From positions 1-6,141 of the forward strand of contig CANFIV010000097.1 of NCBI GenBank assembly GCA_947446935.1: a stretch of DNA of 6,141 nucleotides, written 5' to 3'. How positions within the stretch are numbered: the first letter of the stretch is position 1; the number at the start of each line of letters is the position of its first letter. This document shows, in pieces, positions 1 to 6,141 of this stretch. This stretch comes from Sphingomonadaceae bacterium (lineage in GTDB: Bacteria > Pseudomonadota > Alphaproteobacteria > Sphingomonadales > Sphingomonadaceae). Below the pieces are notes generated by a model that worked only from the letters and a program-made list of their open reading frames with translations, had not been told where the DNA came from and searched no databases. A program made the position numbers and the translations under genes.

Positions 1-1741
1 CGGTCGTGCGACCCAGCCCCTTGCCCACCGCGCTCGTCTTGCGCTGGAGCAGCCAGACCTCGCGCCCGCTGGAAGCGACTTCGGGCACCACGCCCGTCAC
101 CCCGCCGCGCGGGTGGTTCTTGAAATCGATGCCCCATTCCTTGGCGAAAACATCGATATCGAGCGAGCCGGGCGTTCCTGCATGGGTGATCAGTTCGGCC
201 ACATCGAAGCCGATCCCGCCCGCCCCCATGATCGCCACGCGCTGGCCGACTTTGACCTTGCCGGTAATGACATCGATGTAGCTCACCACATTGGCCCTAT
301 CGATTCCCTCCAGCGTTGGCATGCGCGGCGTGATGCCGGTGGCGATCACGATCTCGTCAAACCCGCCCGCCGCGAGGGCATCGGCATCCACCCGCGTGCC
401 GAGCTTCAGGTCAATCCCGTGCACTTCGATCATCCGCCCGAAGTAACGCAGCGTTTCGTCGAACTCCTCCTTGCCGGGGATCTTGCGCGCCAGATTGAAC
501 TGGCCGCCGATCTCGCTTGCCGCATCGTAGAGCGTGACCTTGTGCCCACGCCCGGCGGCAATGCTGGCAAAGGCAAGACCCGCAGGCCCCGCACCAACGA
601 CAGCGATCCGCCGTGCGATCTCCGCAGGGCTCACGGTTATCTCGGTCTCGCGGCAGGCGCGCGCATTGACGAGACAGGAGGTGAGCTGGCCCGTGAAGGT
701 GTGGTCAAGGCATGCCTGATTGCAGGCGATGCAAGTGTTGATCTCGTCCTCGCGCCCGTCACGCGCCTTGTTGACCAGTTCGGCATCAGCCAGCATCGGC
801 CGCGCCATCGAGATCAGGTCCGCGTCCCCGCGCGCCAACACCTCTTCGGCCACATGCGGCATATTGATGCGGTTGCTGGTGATGAGCGGGATCGACACGA
901 CCTCGCGCAAACGGCCCGTCACATGCGCAAACGCAGCGCGCGGCACCATCGTGGCGATGGTCGGGACCTGGCTTTCATGCCAGCAGAAGTGCGTGCTGAT
1001 CACGTCCGCGCCGTTCGCTTCCAGCGCCTTGGCAAGGCTGGTCACTTCCTCCCACGCGAGGCCGCCTTCCAGCATGTCCATCGCGGAAATGCGGAAAATC
1101 AGAATCTTGTTTGGCCCCAACGCTTCGCGTGCGCGCCGCACGACCTCTACCGCGAAGCGCATGCGGTTTTCCCAGCTGCCACCCCAGCGGTCGGTGCGCT
1201 GGTTGGTCTTCTCGACAAGAAACGTGGATATGAGATAGCCGGCGGACCCAATGATCTCGACCCCGTCGTAGCCTGCCTCCACTGCCAGTGCGGCGCAATT
1301 GGCGAAGGCGGCGATCTGCTCCTCGATCCCCGCCTCATCCAGCTCGACCGGTGGCACTTTCGCCAGCCGCGAACGCACCGGCGAAGGTCCGACGGGCTCG
1401 CGCACATTGGCGATCGAACCCGAATGGAGGATCTGCATGCAGATCTTCACTTCGGGATCCGCGGCATGCACCGCGTCGGTCACTTCGCGGTGCATGGGCA
1501 CTTCGCTCGGCTCGCTCAACTTTGCGCCGCGCCCGCCGCTGGAGTGCGGGGTGATCCCGCCGGTGATGATCATGCCGACCCCACCCTTCACGCGCTCGAC
1601 AAAGTAGGCGGAGAGCCGCTCGGCCGCATTGGGCACATCTTCAAGGCCCGAATGCATCGAGCCCATGATGATACGGTTTTTAAGCCGCTGCCCCCGGATA
1701 GTGAGCGGTGAGAACATCAGCGGGTATCTGGCGTGGGGCAT
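1..1741 (-). CDS. fadH: 2,4-dienoyl-CoA reductase (NADPH), FadH-type iron-sulfur flavoenzyme; C-terminus cut by window edge
   Basis: Reading the minus strand from ATG at 1741 gives 580 codons open to the left edge; E. coli FadH is about 670 residues, so roughly 90 are missing. Seen in order: an Old-Yellow-Enzyme-type TIM barrel from residue 7; Tyr169 in GYLISTFL and His255 in CWHES, matching the FadH catalytic Tyr166/His252 pair with the same 86-residue spacing; four cluster cysteines 337, 340, 344 and 356 (C-x2-C-x3-C-x11-C) for a 4Fe-4S cluster; an FAD-binding GAGPAG at 383-388; and a second dinucleotide motif GAGGIG at 506-511 for NADPH. By family, it reduces 2,4-dienoyl-CoA using NADPH, FAD, 4Fe-4S and FMN in the cytoplasm. 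It lies 37 bp downstream of the crotonase gene and is probably co-transcribed. The start agrees with the FadH N-terminus, but no strong ribosome site is visible. Relatives in this superfamily act on other enones, so the substrate is not certain. Confidence 0.88.
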   Translation of the reverse strand, partial: MPHARYPLMFSPLTIRGQRLKNRIIMGSMHSGLEDVPNAAERLSAYFVERVKGGVGMIITGGITPHSSGGRGAKLSEPSEVPMHREVTDAVHAADPEVKICMQILHSGSIANVREPVGPSPVRSRLAKVPPVELDEAGIEEQIAAFANCAALAVEAGYDGVEIIGSAGYLISTFLVEKTNQRTDRWGGSWENRMRFAVEVVRRAREALGPNKILIFRISAMDMLEGGLAWEEVTSLAKALEANGADVISTHFCWHESQVPTIATMVPRAAFAHVTGRLREVVSIPLITSNRINMPHVAEEVLARGDADLISMARPMLADAELVNKARDGREDEINTCIACNQACLDHTFTGQLTSCLVNARACRETEITVSPAEIARRIAVVGAGPAGLAFASIAAGRGHKVTLYDAASEIGGQFNLARKIPGKEEFDETLRYFGRMIEVHGIDLKLGTRVDADALAAGGFDEIVIATGITPRMPTLEGIDRANVVSYIDVITGKVKVGQRVAIMGAGGIGFDVAELITHAGTPGSLDIDVFAKEWGIDFKNHPRGGVTGVVPEVASSGREVWLLQRKTSAVGKGLGRTT

Positions 1742-1778
1742 CGGTCGGTCCGTTCAGAAAGGGCAATTTCAGTCTGGT

Positions 1779-2579
1779 TCAGTCTGGGCGATAGTTCGGG
1801 GCGCGTTTCTCGAGAAAGGCGCGCATCCCTTCGGCAAAATTGGGGCTGGCGGCAGTCATCAGCTGATTTCGGTTCTCGATCGCCATCGCCGCTTCAAGGC
1901 TGGGCGCATCGATCGCGAGCGCCAGCCCTTCCTTGGTCATGCGCAAGCCCCGGGGCGAGGCGGCAAGCAGCTCGTCGACATAGGGCTGCGCCGCAGCCTC
2001 GAGCTGGTCATCGGGCACCACTTCGCTGACGAGGCCCGTCGCCAGCGCGCGCGGCGCATGGATGAAGCGCCCGGTGAGCATCAGTTCCGAGGCGACCGAG
2101 CCGCCAACCAGCCGAGGCAGAAAATAGCTCACGCCCATATCGCAGGAGGAGAGCCCCAGCTTGATGAAAGCCGCGTTCATGCGCGCGCTTTCGCCCGCGA
2201 TGCGGATATCGGCCGCCAGCGCAAAAGCAAAGCCGCCGCCGCAAGCCGGCCCATGCACCAGCGCAACGATCGGCTGCGGGCAGCGATGCATCTTCACATA
2301 GACATCGGCCAGATAGCCCTGAAATCCGAAGCCGCCGCCAAACGGATCCAGCGCGTTATCGGCCCCCATCCGGTCCTTGATGTCGAGCCCTGCGCAAAAC
2401 GCGCGCCCTGCTCCGCGCATCACCACAACACGCGTCTCGCGGTCGTTGTAGAGCCCGCCGAAATAGGCGCTGAGCTCATCGACCATCTCGAGCGAAATCG
2501 CGTTGAGCACATCGGGGCGGTTCAGCGTCAGCCAATCAGCTGCGCCGCGCTTCTCAATGGTGATCGTACGATAGGTCAT
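1779..2579 (-). CDS. Enoyl-CoA hydratase/isomerase family protein lacking both classical catalytic glutamates
   Basis: A 266-residue crotonase-fold protein of normal family length. Visible: N-terminal strand ending in LNRPDVLNAIS, the oxyanion-hole segment FCAGLDIKD (61-69), the second oxyanion glycines GGG at 114-116, and a C-terminal FLEKRAPNY typical of the family. In rat mitochondrial hydratase the catalytic residues are Glu144 (GGGCEL) and Glu164 (QPE). The ungapped equivalents here are Ala118 and Phe138. An Asp147 in GLSSCDMG sits near the position of the third acidic residue of dienoyl-CoA isomerases, so isomerase, thioester hydrolase or other crotonase chemistry is as likely as hydration. 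The start was set at the second ATG (2579), because GGAGG lies 5 nt before it; the in-frame ATG at 2591 would put that site inside the gene. It follows the regulator by 61 bp and precedes the dienoyl-CoA reductase by 37 bp. Family is certain, reaction is not. Confidence 0.9.
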   Translation of the reverse strand: MTYRTITIEKRGAADWLTLNRPDVLNAISLEMVDELSAYFGGLYNDRETRVVVMRGAGRAFCAGLDIKDRMGADNALDPFGGGFGFQGYLADVYVKMHRCPQPIVALVHGPACGGGFAFALAADIRIAGESARMNAAFIKLGLSSCDMGVSYFLPRLVGGSVASELMLTGRFIHAPRALATGLVSEVVPDDQLEAAAQPYVDELLAASPRGLRMTKEGLALAIDAPSLEAAMAIENRNQLMTAASPNFAEGMRAFLEKRAPNYRPD

Positions 2580-2584
2580 AGCCG

Positions 2585-2589
2585 CCTCC
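2585..2589 (-). promoter_or_regulatory. Ribosome binding site (GGAGG) that decides the crotonase start
   Basis: On the minus strand GGAGG is followed by five bases (CGGCT) and then ATG at 2579. The other in-frame ATG at 2591 overlaps this site and has no comparable purine run before it, so translation most likely begins at 2579. Confidence 0.75.
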
Positions 2590-2640
2590 ATCCCATTTCA
2601 CTGCGGGCATTGGACCTGCCCATTTTGCCAGCGCGTACGG

Positions 2641-3258
2641 TCATTGGTCGGCGATCCCGTTGATCAGCAACGCGACGACGCGGCTGACATAGTCGGCGAT
2701 CGCGGTCTCATCGAGCGTTTGGCCTGGGGCCATGCGCCCGGCGTGGCTTTCCATGGCCGAAAGCAGCATATCCGAGGCGAGCGCAAGACTCACGCCGTCG
2801 CGCAACTGGCCCCGCTCGCGCGCGTGGCGCAAAATAGCGATGGCCTGCGCGGTGACGCCTTCCAGCACTGGGCCGATACAGACAGCAAGCTCAGGATACG
2901 TCGTGAGATCGCGGCGCAAATGCCGGGCGACTCCGCCACCGGTCTCCAGATAGCGTGCAAGAACAAGGCAGCCGAACGCTTGCAAGTCGCTCCGCAACTC
3001 GCCCGTATCGATCTGTGCCAGCGCCTGCCAGCGCCCTTCGATCATGGACGAAAGCAGGGCTTCAGCGCTGCTCCACCGGGCGTAAATCGTGCTCTTGCCG
3101 ATGCCGGCGGCGCGCGCAACAGCGTCCAGGCTGAACCCTGCCCAGCCCTGCGCACCATAGACTTGCGCGGCTGCGGCAAGGATCTGCGCCTCGAACGCCG
3201 GATTGCGCGGTCGGCCACGCGGTCGGGTTGGGGGAATGGCGGCAGCCCGTTGCATCAT
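2641..3258 (-). CDS. TetR/AcrR-family transcriptional regulator
   Basis: A 205-residue protein, normal for the family. A basic N-terminal arm (TRPRGRPRNP, 11-20) leads into helix 1, then a helix-turn-helix at about 43-62 with FSLDAVARAAGIGKSTIYARW, which closely matches the TetR signature (A-x2-AG-x-GK-x-T-x-Y). The remaining roughly 135 residues are helical and variable, as expected of the ligand-binding and dimerisation part; I cannot name a ligand class from them. Start: tandem ATG codons at 3258 and 3255; AAAGGA at 3273-3268 lies 9 nt before the first, which I chose. The frame stays open upstream to 3870, but that extension runs antisense through the CoA-transferase gene and is not family-like. 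The gene is divergent from the CoA-transferase gene across 69 bp and leads the leftward unit, so it most likely represses itself and both units (inference). Confidence 0.93.
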   Translation of the reverse strand: MMQRAAAIPPTRPRGRPRNPAFEAQILAAAAQVYGAQGWAGFSLDAVARAAGIGKSTIYARWSSAEALLSSMIEGRWQALAQIDTGELRSDLQAFGCLVLARYLETGGGVARHLRRDLTTYPELAVCIGPVLEGVTAQAIAILRHARERGQLRDGVSLALASDMLLSAMESHAGRMAPGQTLDETAIADYVSRVVALLINGIADQ

Positions 3259-3270
3259 GGCAGCATATCC

Positions 3271-3298
3271 TTTACGGACAGCATTCGTCCAATATAAA
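3271..3298 (+). promoter_or_regulatory. Candidate sigma-70-like promoter for the CoA-transferase unit
   Basis: TTTACG at 3271-3276 (4 of 6 matches to TTGACA) and TATAAA at 3293-3298 (5 of 6 matches to TATAAT) are separated by 16 bp. Transcription would begin near 3305 and leave a leader of about 23 nt containing the AAGGA site. On the opposite strand TATATT (3296-3291) could serve as a -10 for the regulator gene, but I found no well-spaced -35 for it. Alphaproteobacterial promoters are often degenerate, so this is tentative. Confidence 0.4.
3276..3290. promoter_or_regulatory. Candidate operator: GGAC-N7-GTCC dyad in the promoter spacer
   Basis: GGACAGCATTCGTCC has perfect 4-bp arms around a 7-bp centre, giving a 15-bp imperfect palindrome. 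It starts at the last base of the candidate -35 and fills most of the spacer of the rightward promoter; the regulator's start codon lies 17 bp to its left. The size and placement suit a TetR dimer, but short arms can occur by chance. Confidence 0.3.
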
Positions 3299-3313
3299 TT
3301 GCCGCGCGCATAC

Positions 3314-3318
3314 AAGGA
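3314..3318 (+). promoter_or_regulatory. Ribosome binding site (AAGGA) supporting the GTG start of the CoA-transferase gene
   Basis: AAGGA is followed by nine bases and GTG at 3328. Going upstream in this frame there is no ATG or GTG before the TAA at 3295, so GTG at 3328 is the first usable start and gives the expected N-terminal domain boundary. Confidence 0.65.
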
Positions 3319-3327
3319 TATCCGCAG

Positions 3328-5691
3328 GTGGAGCCCACTGCAACAGAGCGCCCCCTTGCCGGCATCAAGGTGATCGATCTTGTCGCCGGTCCGCTGGCAG
3401 GCATCGCAAGAGCCTTCCGCGAACTTGGTGCAGATGTCGTGCGGCTCGAGATCGATGGCCGGGGCACGCAACCGGCAGAGGGGACACGCGAACATCTGGC
3501 CTACTGGAACGCCAATCTCGGCAAGCGCATTGAGGCCCTCCCCGCCGGAAGCCCGGCGATCGCCGAATGGCTGACGCGCGCCGACCTCATCATCGAGGAT
3601 CTCTCCGCCGAGCCAGACGCTGCGATCATCATCGACTGGGAGGCCCTCGCCCGCACGAACCCCGCGCAGCTCCATATGACCGCATCCGGCTTCGGCCTCG
3701 GCAACCGATTTTCCGGCTGGCAATGGACCGACCCGGTGCTCCACGCGCTCACCACCGAACTCTCGCGCTCGGGCATCAAGGGTCGCGCGCCGCTGCTGCC
3801 GCCCGGCGAGATCGCACTGCAATGCGCCGTTTCGCAAGGTTTGTTCGTGGCGATGGCAGCACTCACGCAAGCCCTGGTCAGCGGCATCGGAGGCCGGGTG
3901 GACTACGCCGCGCTCGATGGCGCGATGCAGGCGCTCGATCCTGGCTACGGCATCGCCGGGAGCGCCGCCAACGGCCGCCCTGCCGCCCTGCTCCCATCAG
4001 GCCGCCCGCCCAAAGGCATCCAATATCCGATCATCCCCGTCGCCGACGGCCACGTGCGGCTGTGCATCCTTGCCCCCCGCCAGTGGCAAGGGATGCACCG
4101 CATGATGGGTGAGCCGCCAGAATTCGCCGATCCCAAATACATGGACGTCATGGTCCGCTTCAAGGACCCGGACCTGCTGCCCGCTATGGCCCGCTTTCTG
4201 GCGGACAAGACCCGCGCAGAAATCGAGGCGCTGGGCCGGCAGCACGGTGTGCCGCTGGCGGGCCTGCTCTCGCTGACCGATTGCCTGGCTGCGGATCATA
4301 TCCGCGCGCGCGGCGTGTTCGCCGAAGTGGGCCTGCCGAATGGGCAGCGTGCGCCCTTCCCGAACGGACTGCTGGTGGTTGACGGCAAGCGATTGGGGCC
4401 GCTGCATGAAGGCGGACCAGCCTCCCCTCGACCCGCACCACTTGCAGCGGCGAAGCGCGCCCGCTCGCTCGAAGGTATCAAGGTGCTCGATCTCGGTGTG
4501 ATCGTCGTCGGCGCGGAAACCGGGCGGCTGCTGGCCGATCTGGGCGCCGAAGTGGTCAAGATCGAGTCGCAGGCCTTCCCCGATGGATCGCGCCAGACTT
4601 ACCTCAAGATCGGGCTCTCAAGCGGCTTTGGCGCAGGCCACCGCAACAAGCGCAGCCTTGGGCTCAATCTCAAGTCCGACGAAGGCAAAGCGCTGTTCCG
4701 CCGCATGGTGGCCGAGGCCGATGTGGTGCTTTCGAACTTCAAGCCGGGCACAATGGAAACGCTGGGCCTTGGCTACAGCGAACTCCGCGCCATCAATCCG
4801 CGCATTATCGCGGTGGAATCAAGCGCATTCGGCGCGACCGGCCCTTGGTCCAAACGCATGGGCTATGGCCCGCTGGTGCGCGCGGCCGCAGGGCTCACGC
4901 GCAAATGGTGCTATCCCGGCGATCCGGATGGCTTTTCGGATTCGGTGACGATCTACCCGGACCACGTAGGCGGACGGATCGGAGCAACGGCAGTCTTGGC
5001 CCTGCTCGCGCGCCGGATGCGCACCGGGCATGGCGGGCATGTGGACATCAGCCAAGCCGAGGTCATGCTGGGCCATCTCGCAACCGAGATCGCAGGCACC
5101 GCACTCGGTTTGCCGGGCATCGAGCAAGCCGCCGATGCGCCGTGGGGTGTGTTCCCTGCCGAAGGCGACGACGAATGGTGCGTGGTGACGGTACGTGATG
5201 ATGCAGACTGGCAGCGGCTCGGCGCGGTGATCGGCACGCCGGATGTGCCTACCACCACCCGCGCCGAACGGTTGGCCAACAAAGCCGCGCTTGAAGCTCA
5301 TCTGGCGGCGTGGCTGGCGGAACGAGATGCCGAAACGGCGGCGCATTGCCTGCAGTCCGCTGGCGTACCTGCTGCTCGCATGCTGCGCGTGGCCGATATG
5401 CGCGACTACCCCTATTACGCCGAGCGCGGCCTCTTCCGCACCGACTTGCATCCGCTGCTGCCCGAACCCATGCTGGCCGAGCGGCGGCCTGCGGTTTGGC
5501 CAGCGATCCCCGACGCCGCCGCCAACCCCGCTCCTCTAATGGGCGCAGATACCATGGCCGTGATGCGCGATTGGCTGCACCTCGATGATGCCGAACTCGC
5601 GCGCCTTGAAGCTGAGGGCGTGCTGGAAGGTGTACCGGCGAAAGTCCGCGCCCTGATTGCCGACGGAACCTACATGGAGACGGCCCGATGA
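3328..5691 (+). CDS. Tandem-fused CaiB/BaiF (class III) CoA-transferase family protein
   Basis: At 787 residues this is about twice the usual 380-430 of CaiB/BaiF proteins, because it carries two complete units. Unit 1 opens at residue 10 with LAGIKVIDLVAGP and ELGADVVRLE and ends near 360; unit 2 opens at 381 with LEGIKVLDLGV and DLGAEVVKIES and continues with the family motif RNKRSLGLNLKSDEG. It ends in PAPLMGADTMAVM, as in single-domain members. By family these enzymes transfer CoA between carboxylates through a catalytic Asp (Asp169 in formyl-CoA transferase and CaiB) or racemise 2-methylacyl-CoA. The equivalent is Asp545 (YPDHVGG) in unit 2, but Glu161 (PPGEIAL) in unit 1. Unit 1 also lacks the RNKRS-type segment, so it may be structural or substrate-binding only (inference). 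The start is a GTG. The gene overlaps the next by ATGA, indicating translational coupling. CoA-transferase and racemase roles cannot be told apart from sequence alone. Confidence 0.92.
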   Translation: MEPTATERPLAGIKVIDLVAGPLAGIARAFRELGADVVRLEIDGRGTQPAEGTREHLAYWNANLGKRIEALPAGSPAIAEWLTRADLIIEDLSAEPDAAIIIDWEALARTNPAQLHMTASGFGLGNRFSGWQWTDPVLHALTTELSRSGIKGRAPLLPPGEIALQCAVSQGLFVAMAALTQALVSGIGGRVDYAALDGAMQALDPGYGIAGSAANGRPAALLPSGRPPKGIQYPIIPVADGHVRLCILAPRQWQGMHRMMGEPPEFADPKYMDVMVRFKDPDLLPAMARFLADKTRAEIEALGRQHGVPLAGLLSLTDCLAADHIRARGVFAEVGLPNGQRAPFPNGLLVVDGKRLGPLHEGGPASPRPAPLAAAKRARSLEGIKVLDLGVIVVGAETGRLLADLGAEVVKIESQAFPDGSRQTYLKIGLSSGFGAGHRNKRSLGLNLKSDEGKALFRRMVAEADVVLSNFKPGTMETLGLGYSELRAINPRIIAVESSAFGATGPWSKRMGYGPLVRAAAGLTRKWCYPGDPDGFSDSVTIYPDHVGGRIGATAVLALLARRMRTGHGGHVDISQAEVMLGHLATEIAGTALGLPGIEQAADAPWGVFPAEGDDEWCVVTVRDDADWQRLGAVIGTPDVPTTTRAERLANKAALEAHLAAWLAERDAETAAHCLQSAGVPAARMLRVADMRDYPYYAERGLFRTDLHPLLPEPMLAERRPAVWPAIPDAAANPAPLMGADTMAVMRDWLHLDDAELARLEAEGVLEGVPAKVRALIADGTYMETAR
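5676..5680 (+). promoter_or_regulatory. Ribosome binding site (GGAGA) inside the end of the CoA-transferase gene
   Basis: GGAGA sits 7 nt before the ATG at 5688, within the last codons of the upstream gene. With the ATGA stop/start overlap at 5688-5691 it supports coupled translation of the two products and fixes the hydratase start. Confidence 0.65.
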
Positions 5692-6141
5692 CCGACAACG
5701 CCAATCCCGCAGTGCTGGTCGAGCAGCGCGGCAACGTTCTTCTGATCACGATCAACCGGCCGGACGCTCGCAATGCCGTGAACGCGGCCGTCCACGTCGG
5801 GATCGGCGAGGGGCTCGAGCGGGCCGAGGCCGACCCCGAGATCCGGGTGGTGATCCTGACCGGCGCAGGTGACAAGGCGTTCTGCGCCGGCGCAGACCTT
5901 GTTGCGCTGTCGCGCGGTGAACGCATTGCGCCGCAAGACAAGGCGCAAGCCGCCTGGGGCTTTGCCGGTTTTGTGCAGCATCCGATCTCGAAACCGGTAA
6001 TCGCCGCCGTCAACGGTTTTGCGCTTGGCGGTGGGACCGAACTCGCCCTCGCAAGCGACATGGTGATCGCGGCCGAGACCGCGCAGTTTGGCCTGCCCGA
6101 AGTGAAGCGCGGGCTCATGGCGGCAGCGGGCGGCGCATTTC
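5688..6141 (+). CDS. Enoyl-CoA hydratase (crotonase family), canonical active site; C-terminus cut by window edge
   Basis: The first 151 residues are present of a family usually 255-270 long. It starts MTDNANPAVLVEQRGN; ITINRPDARNAVN (20-32) is the typical first crotonase motif. The first oxyanion-hole segment is AFCAGADL (64-71) and the second is ALGGGTELA (112-120). Both catalytic glutamates are present: Glu118 in GGGTEL and Glu138 in GLPEV, 20 apart as Glu144/Glu164 in rat hydratase. It is therefore expected to add water to trans-2-enoyl-CoA in a beta-oxidation-like sequence in the cytoplasm. Its start overlaps the CoA-transferase stop (ATGA), so the two are made from one message and probably act on one pathway. 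Substrate chain or ring type cannot be told, and isomerase or lyase variants share these residues. Confidence 0.9.
   Translation, partial: MTDNANPAVLVEQRGNVLLITINRPDARNAVNAAVHVGIGEGLERAEADPEIRVVILTGAGDKAFCAGADLVALSRGERIAPQDKAQAAWGFAGFVQHPISKPVIAAVNGFALGGGTELALASDMVIAAETAQFGLPEVKRGLMAAAGGAF

Larger units (their letters stand above)
3265..3321. repeat. 8-bp inverted repeat ATATCCTT / AAGGATAT flanking the divergent promoter
   Basis: ATATCCTT at 3265-3272 and AAGGATAT at 3314-3321 are exact inverted copies, centred at about 3293. Each arm includes the ribosome binding site of one divergent gene (AAGGA read outward in both directions). The shared ribosome-site bases explain part of the symmetry; the extra TAT in each arm is not required for translation. 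Confidence 0.45.
3259..3327. promoter_or_regulatory. Divergent intergenic control region between the tetR-type gene and the CoA-transferase gene
   Basis: This 69-bp gap is the most AT-rich stretch in the window (for example AATATAAATT at 3291-3300) and is the only shared upstream region of the two divergent units. It holds both ribosome binding sites, a candidate rightward promoter and two inverted repeats. A TetR regulator encoded directly alongside commonly binds such a region; that binding here is inferred, not seen. Confidence 0.75.

Noticed and set aside
113..1711. A 532-codon open frame on the plus strand.
   Set aside because: It lies wholly antisense to the dienoyl-CoA reductase, whose minus-strand product has all family motifs. 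The plus-strand product is rich in His, Arg and Asp with no recognisable domain, as expected of a mirror frame in GC-rich DNA.
1770..1787. Direct repeat of CAGTCTGG with a 10-bp period at the end of the crotonase gene.
   Set aside because: Two 8-bp copies only, one overlapping the end of the coding sequence. Chance or a small slippage event explains it; no further copies were seen nearby.
2605..2627. GGGCA / TGCCC hairpin followed by ATTTT on the plus strand, resembling a small terminator.
   Set aside because: The stem is only 5 bp and no plus-strand gene ends there. In the direction of the leftward transcript the T-run is on the wrong side, so it cannot end the regulator message.
1629..2663. 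A 344-codon plus-strand open frame.
   Set aside because: Antisense to the crotonase gene and the ends of its neighbours; low-complexity composition and no family motif. The minus-strand product is clearly a crotonase.
3259..3870. Upstream extension of the regulator frame, giving a 409-residue protein.
   Set aside because: The extra 204 residues run antisense through the 5' part of the CoA-transferase gene and across the divergent promoter. TetR proteins are about 200 residues with the helix-turn-helix near the N-terminus, as obtained from the start at 3258.
5249..6118. A 289-codon minus-strand open frame.
   Set aside because: It is antisense to the CoA-transferase end and to the hydratase, both of which have clear motifs; its product is Ser/Arg/Pro-rich and unrecognisable.

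Overview
The window reads as a catabolic acyl-CoA gene cluster from a high-GC Gram-negative bacterium. Uniformly GC-rich coding DNA with strong G/C third-position preference, tight gene packing and this set of families fit an alphaproteobacterium, perhaps a sphingomonad or erythrobacter. That assignment is inference; no taxonomic marker gene is present. I found no mobile element, tRNA, rRNA or CRISPR array.

Layout: five genes in two divergent units separated by a 69-bp AT-richer control region (3259-3327). The leftward unit runs, in order of transcription, TetR-family regulator (3258-2641), crotonase-fold protein (2579-1779), then a FadH-type 2,4-dienoyl-CoA reductase (1741 to the left edge, C-terminus missing). 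The rightward unit starts with a 787-residue protein made of two fused CaiB/BaiF (class III CoA-transferase) domains (3328-5691). Its stop overlaps the start of a canonical enoyl-CoA hydratase (5688 to the right edge, C-terminus missing).

Working model (inference): the CoA-transferase protein loads CoA onto, or rearranges, a carboxylic acid substrate. The hydratase and the second crotonase process unsaturated acyl-CoA intermediates, and the iron-sulfur flavoenzyme removes a conjugated double bond. The TetR protein probably senses the substrate or an acyl-CoA and controls both divergent units. The substrate cannot be read from the sequence.

No wholly new system is evident. The unusual points are an asymmetric tandem CoA-transferase (Glu at the catalytic Asp position in the N-terminal half, Asp in the C-terminal half), a crotonase lacking both classical catalytic glutamates beside a hydratase that keeps them at identical residue numbers, and a compact divergent promoter with nested inverted repeats.
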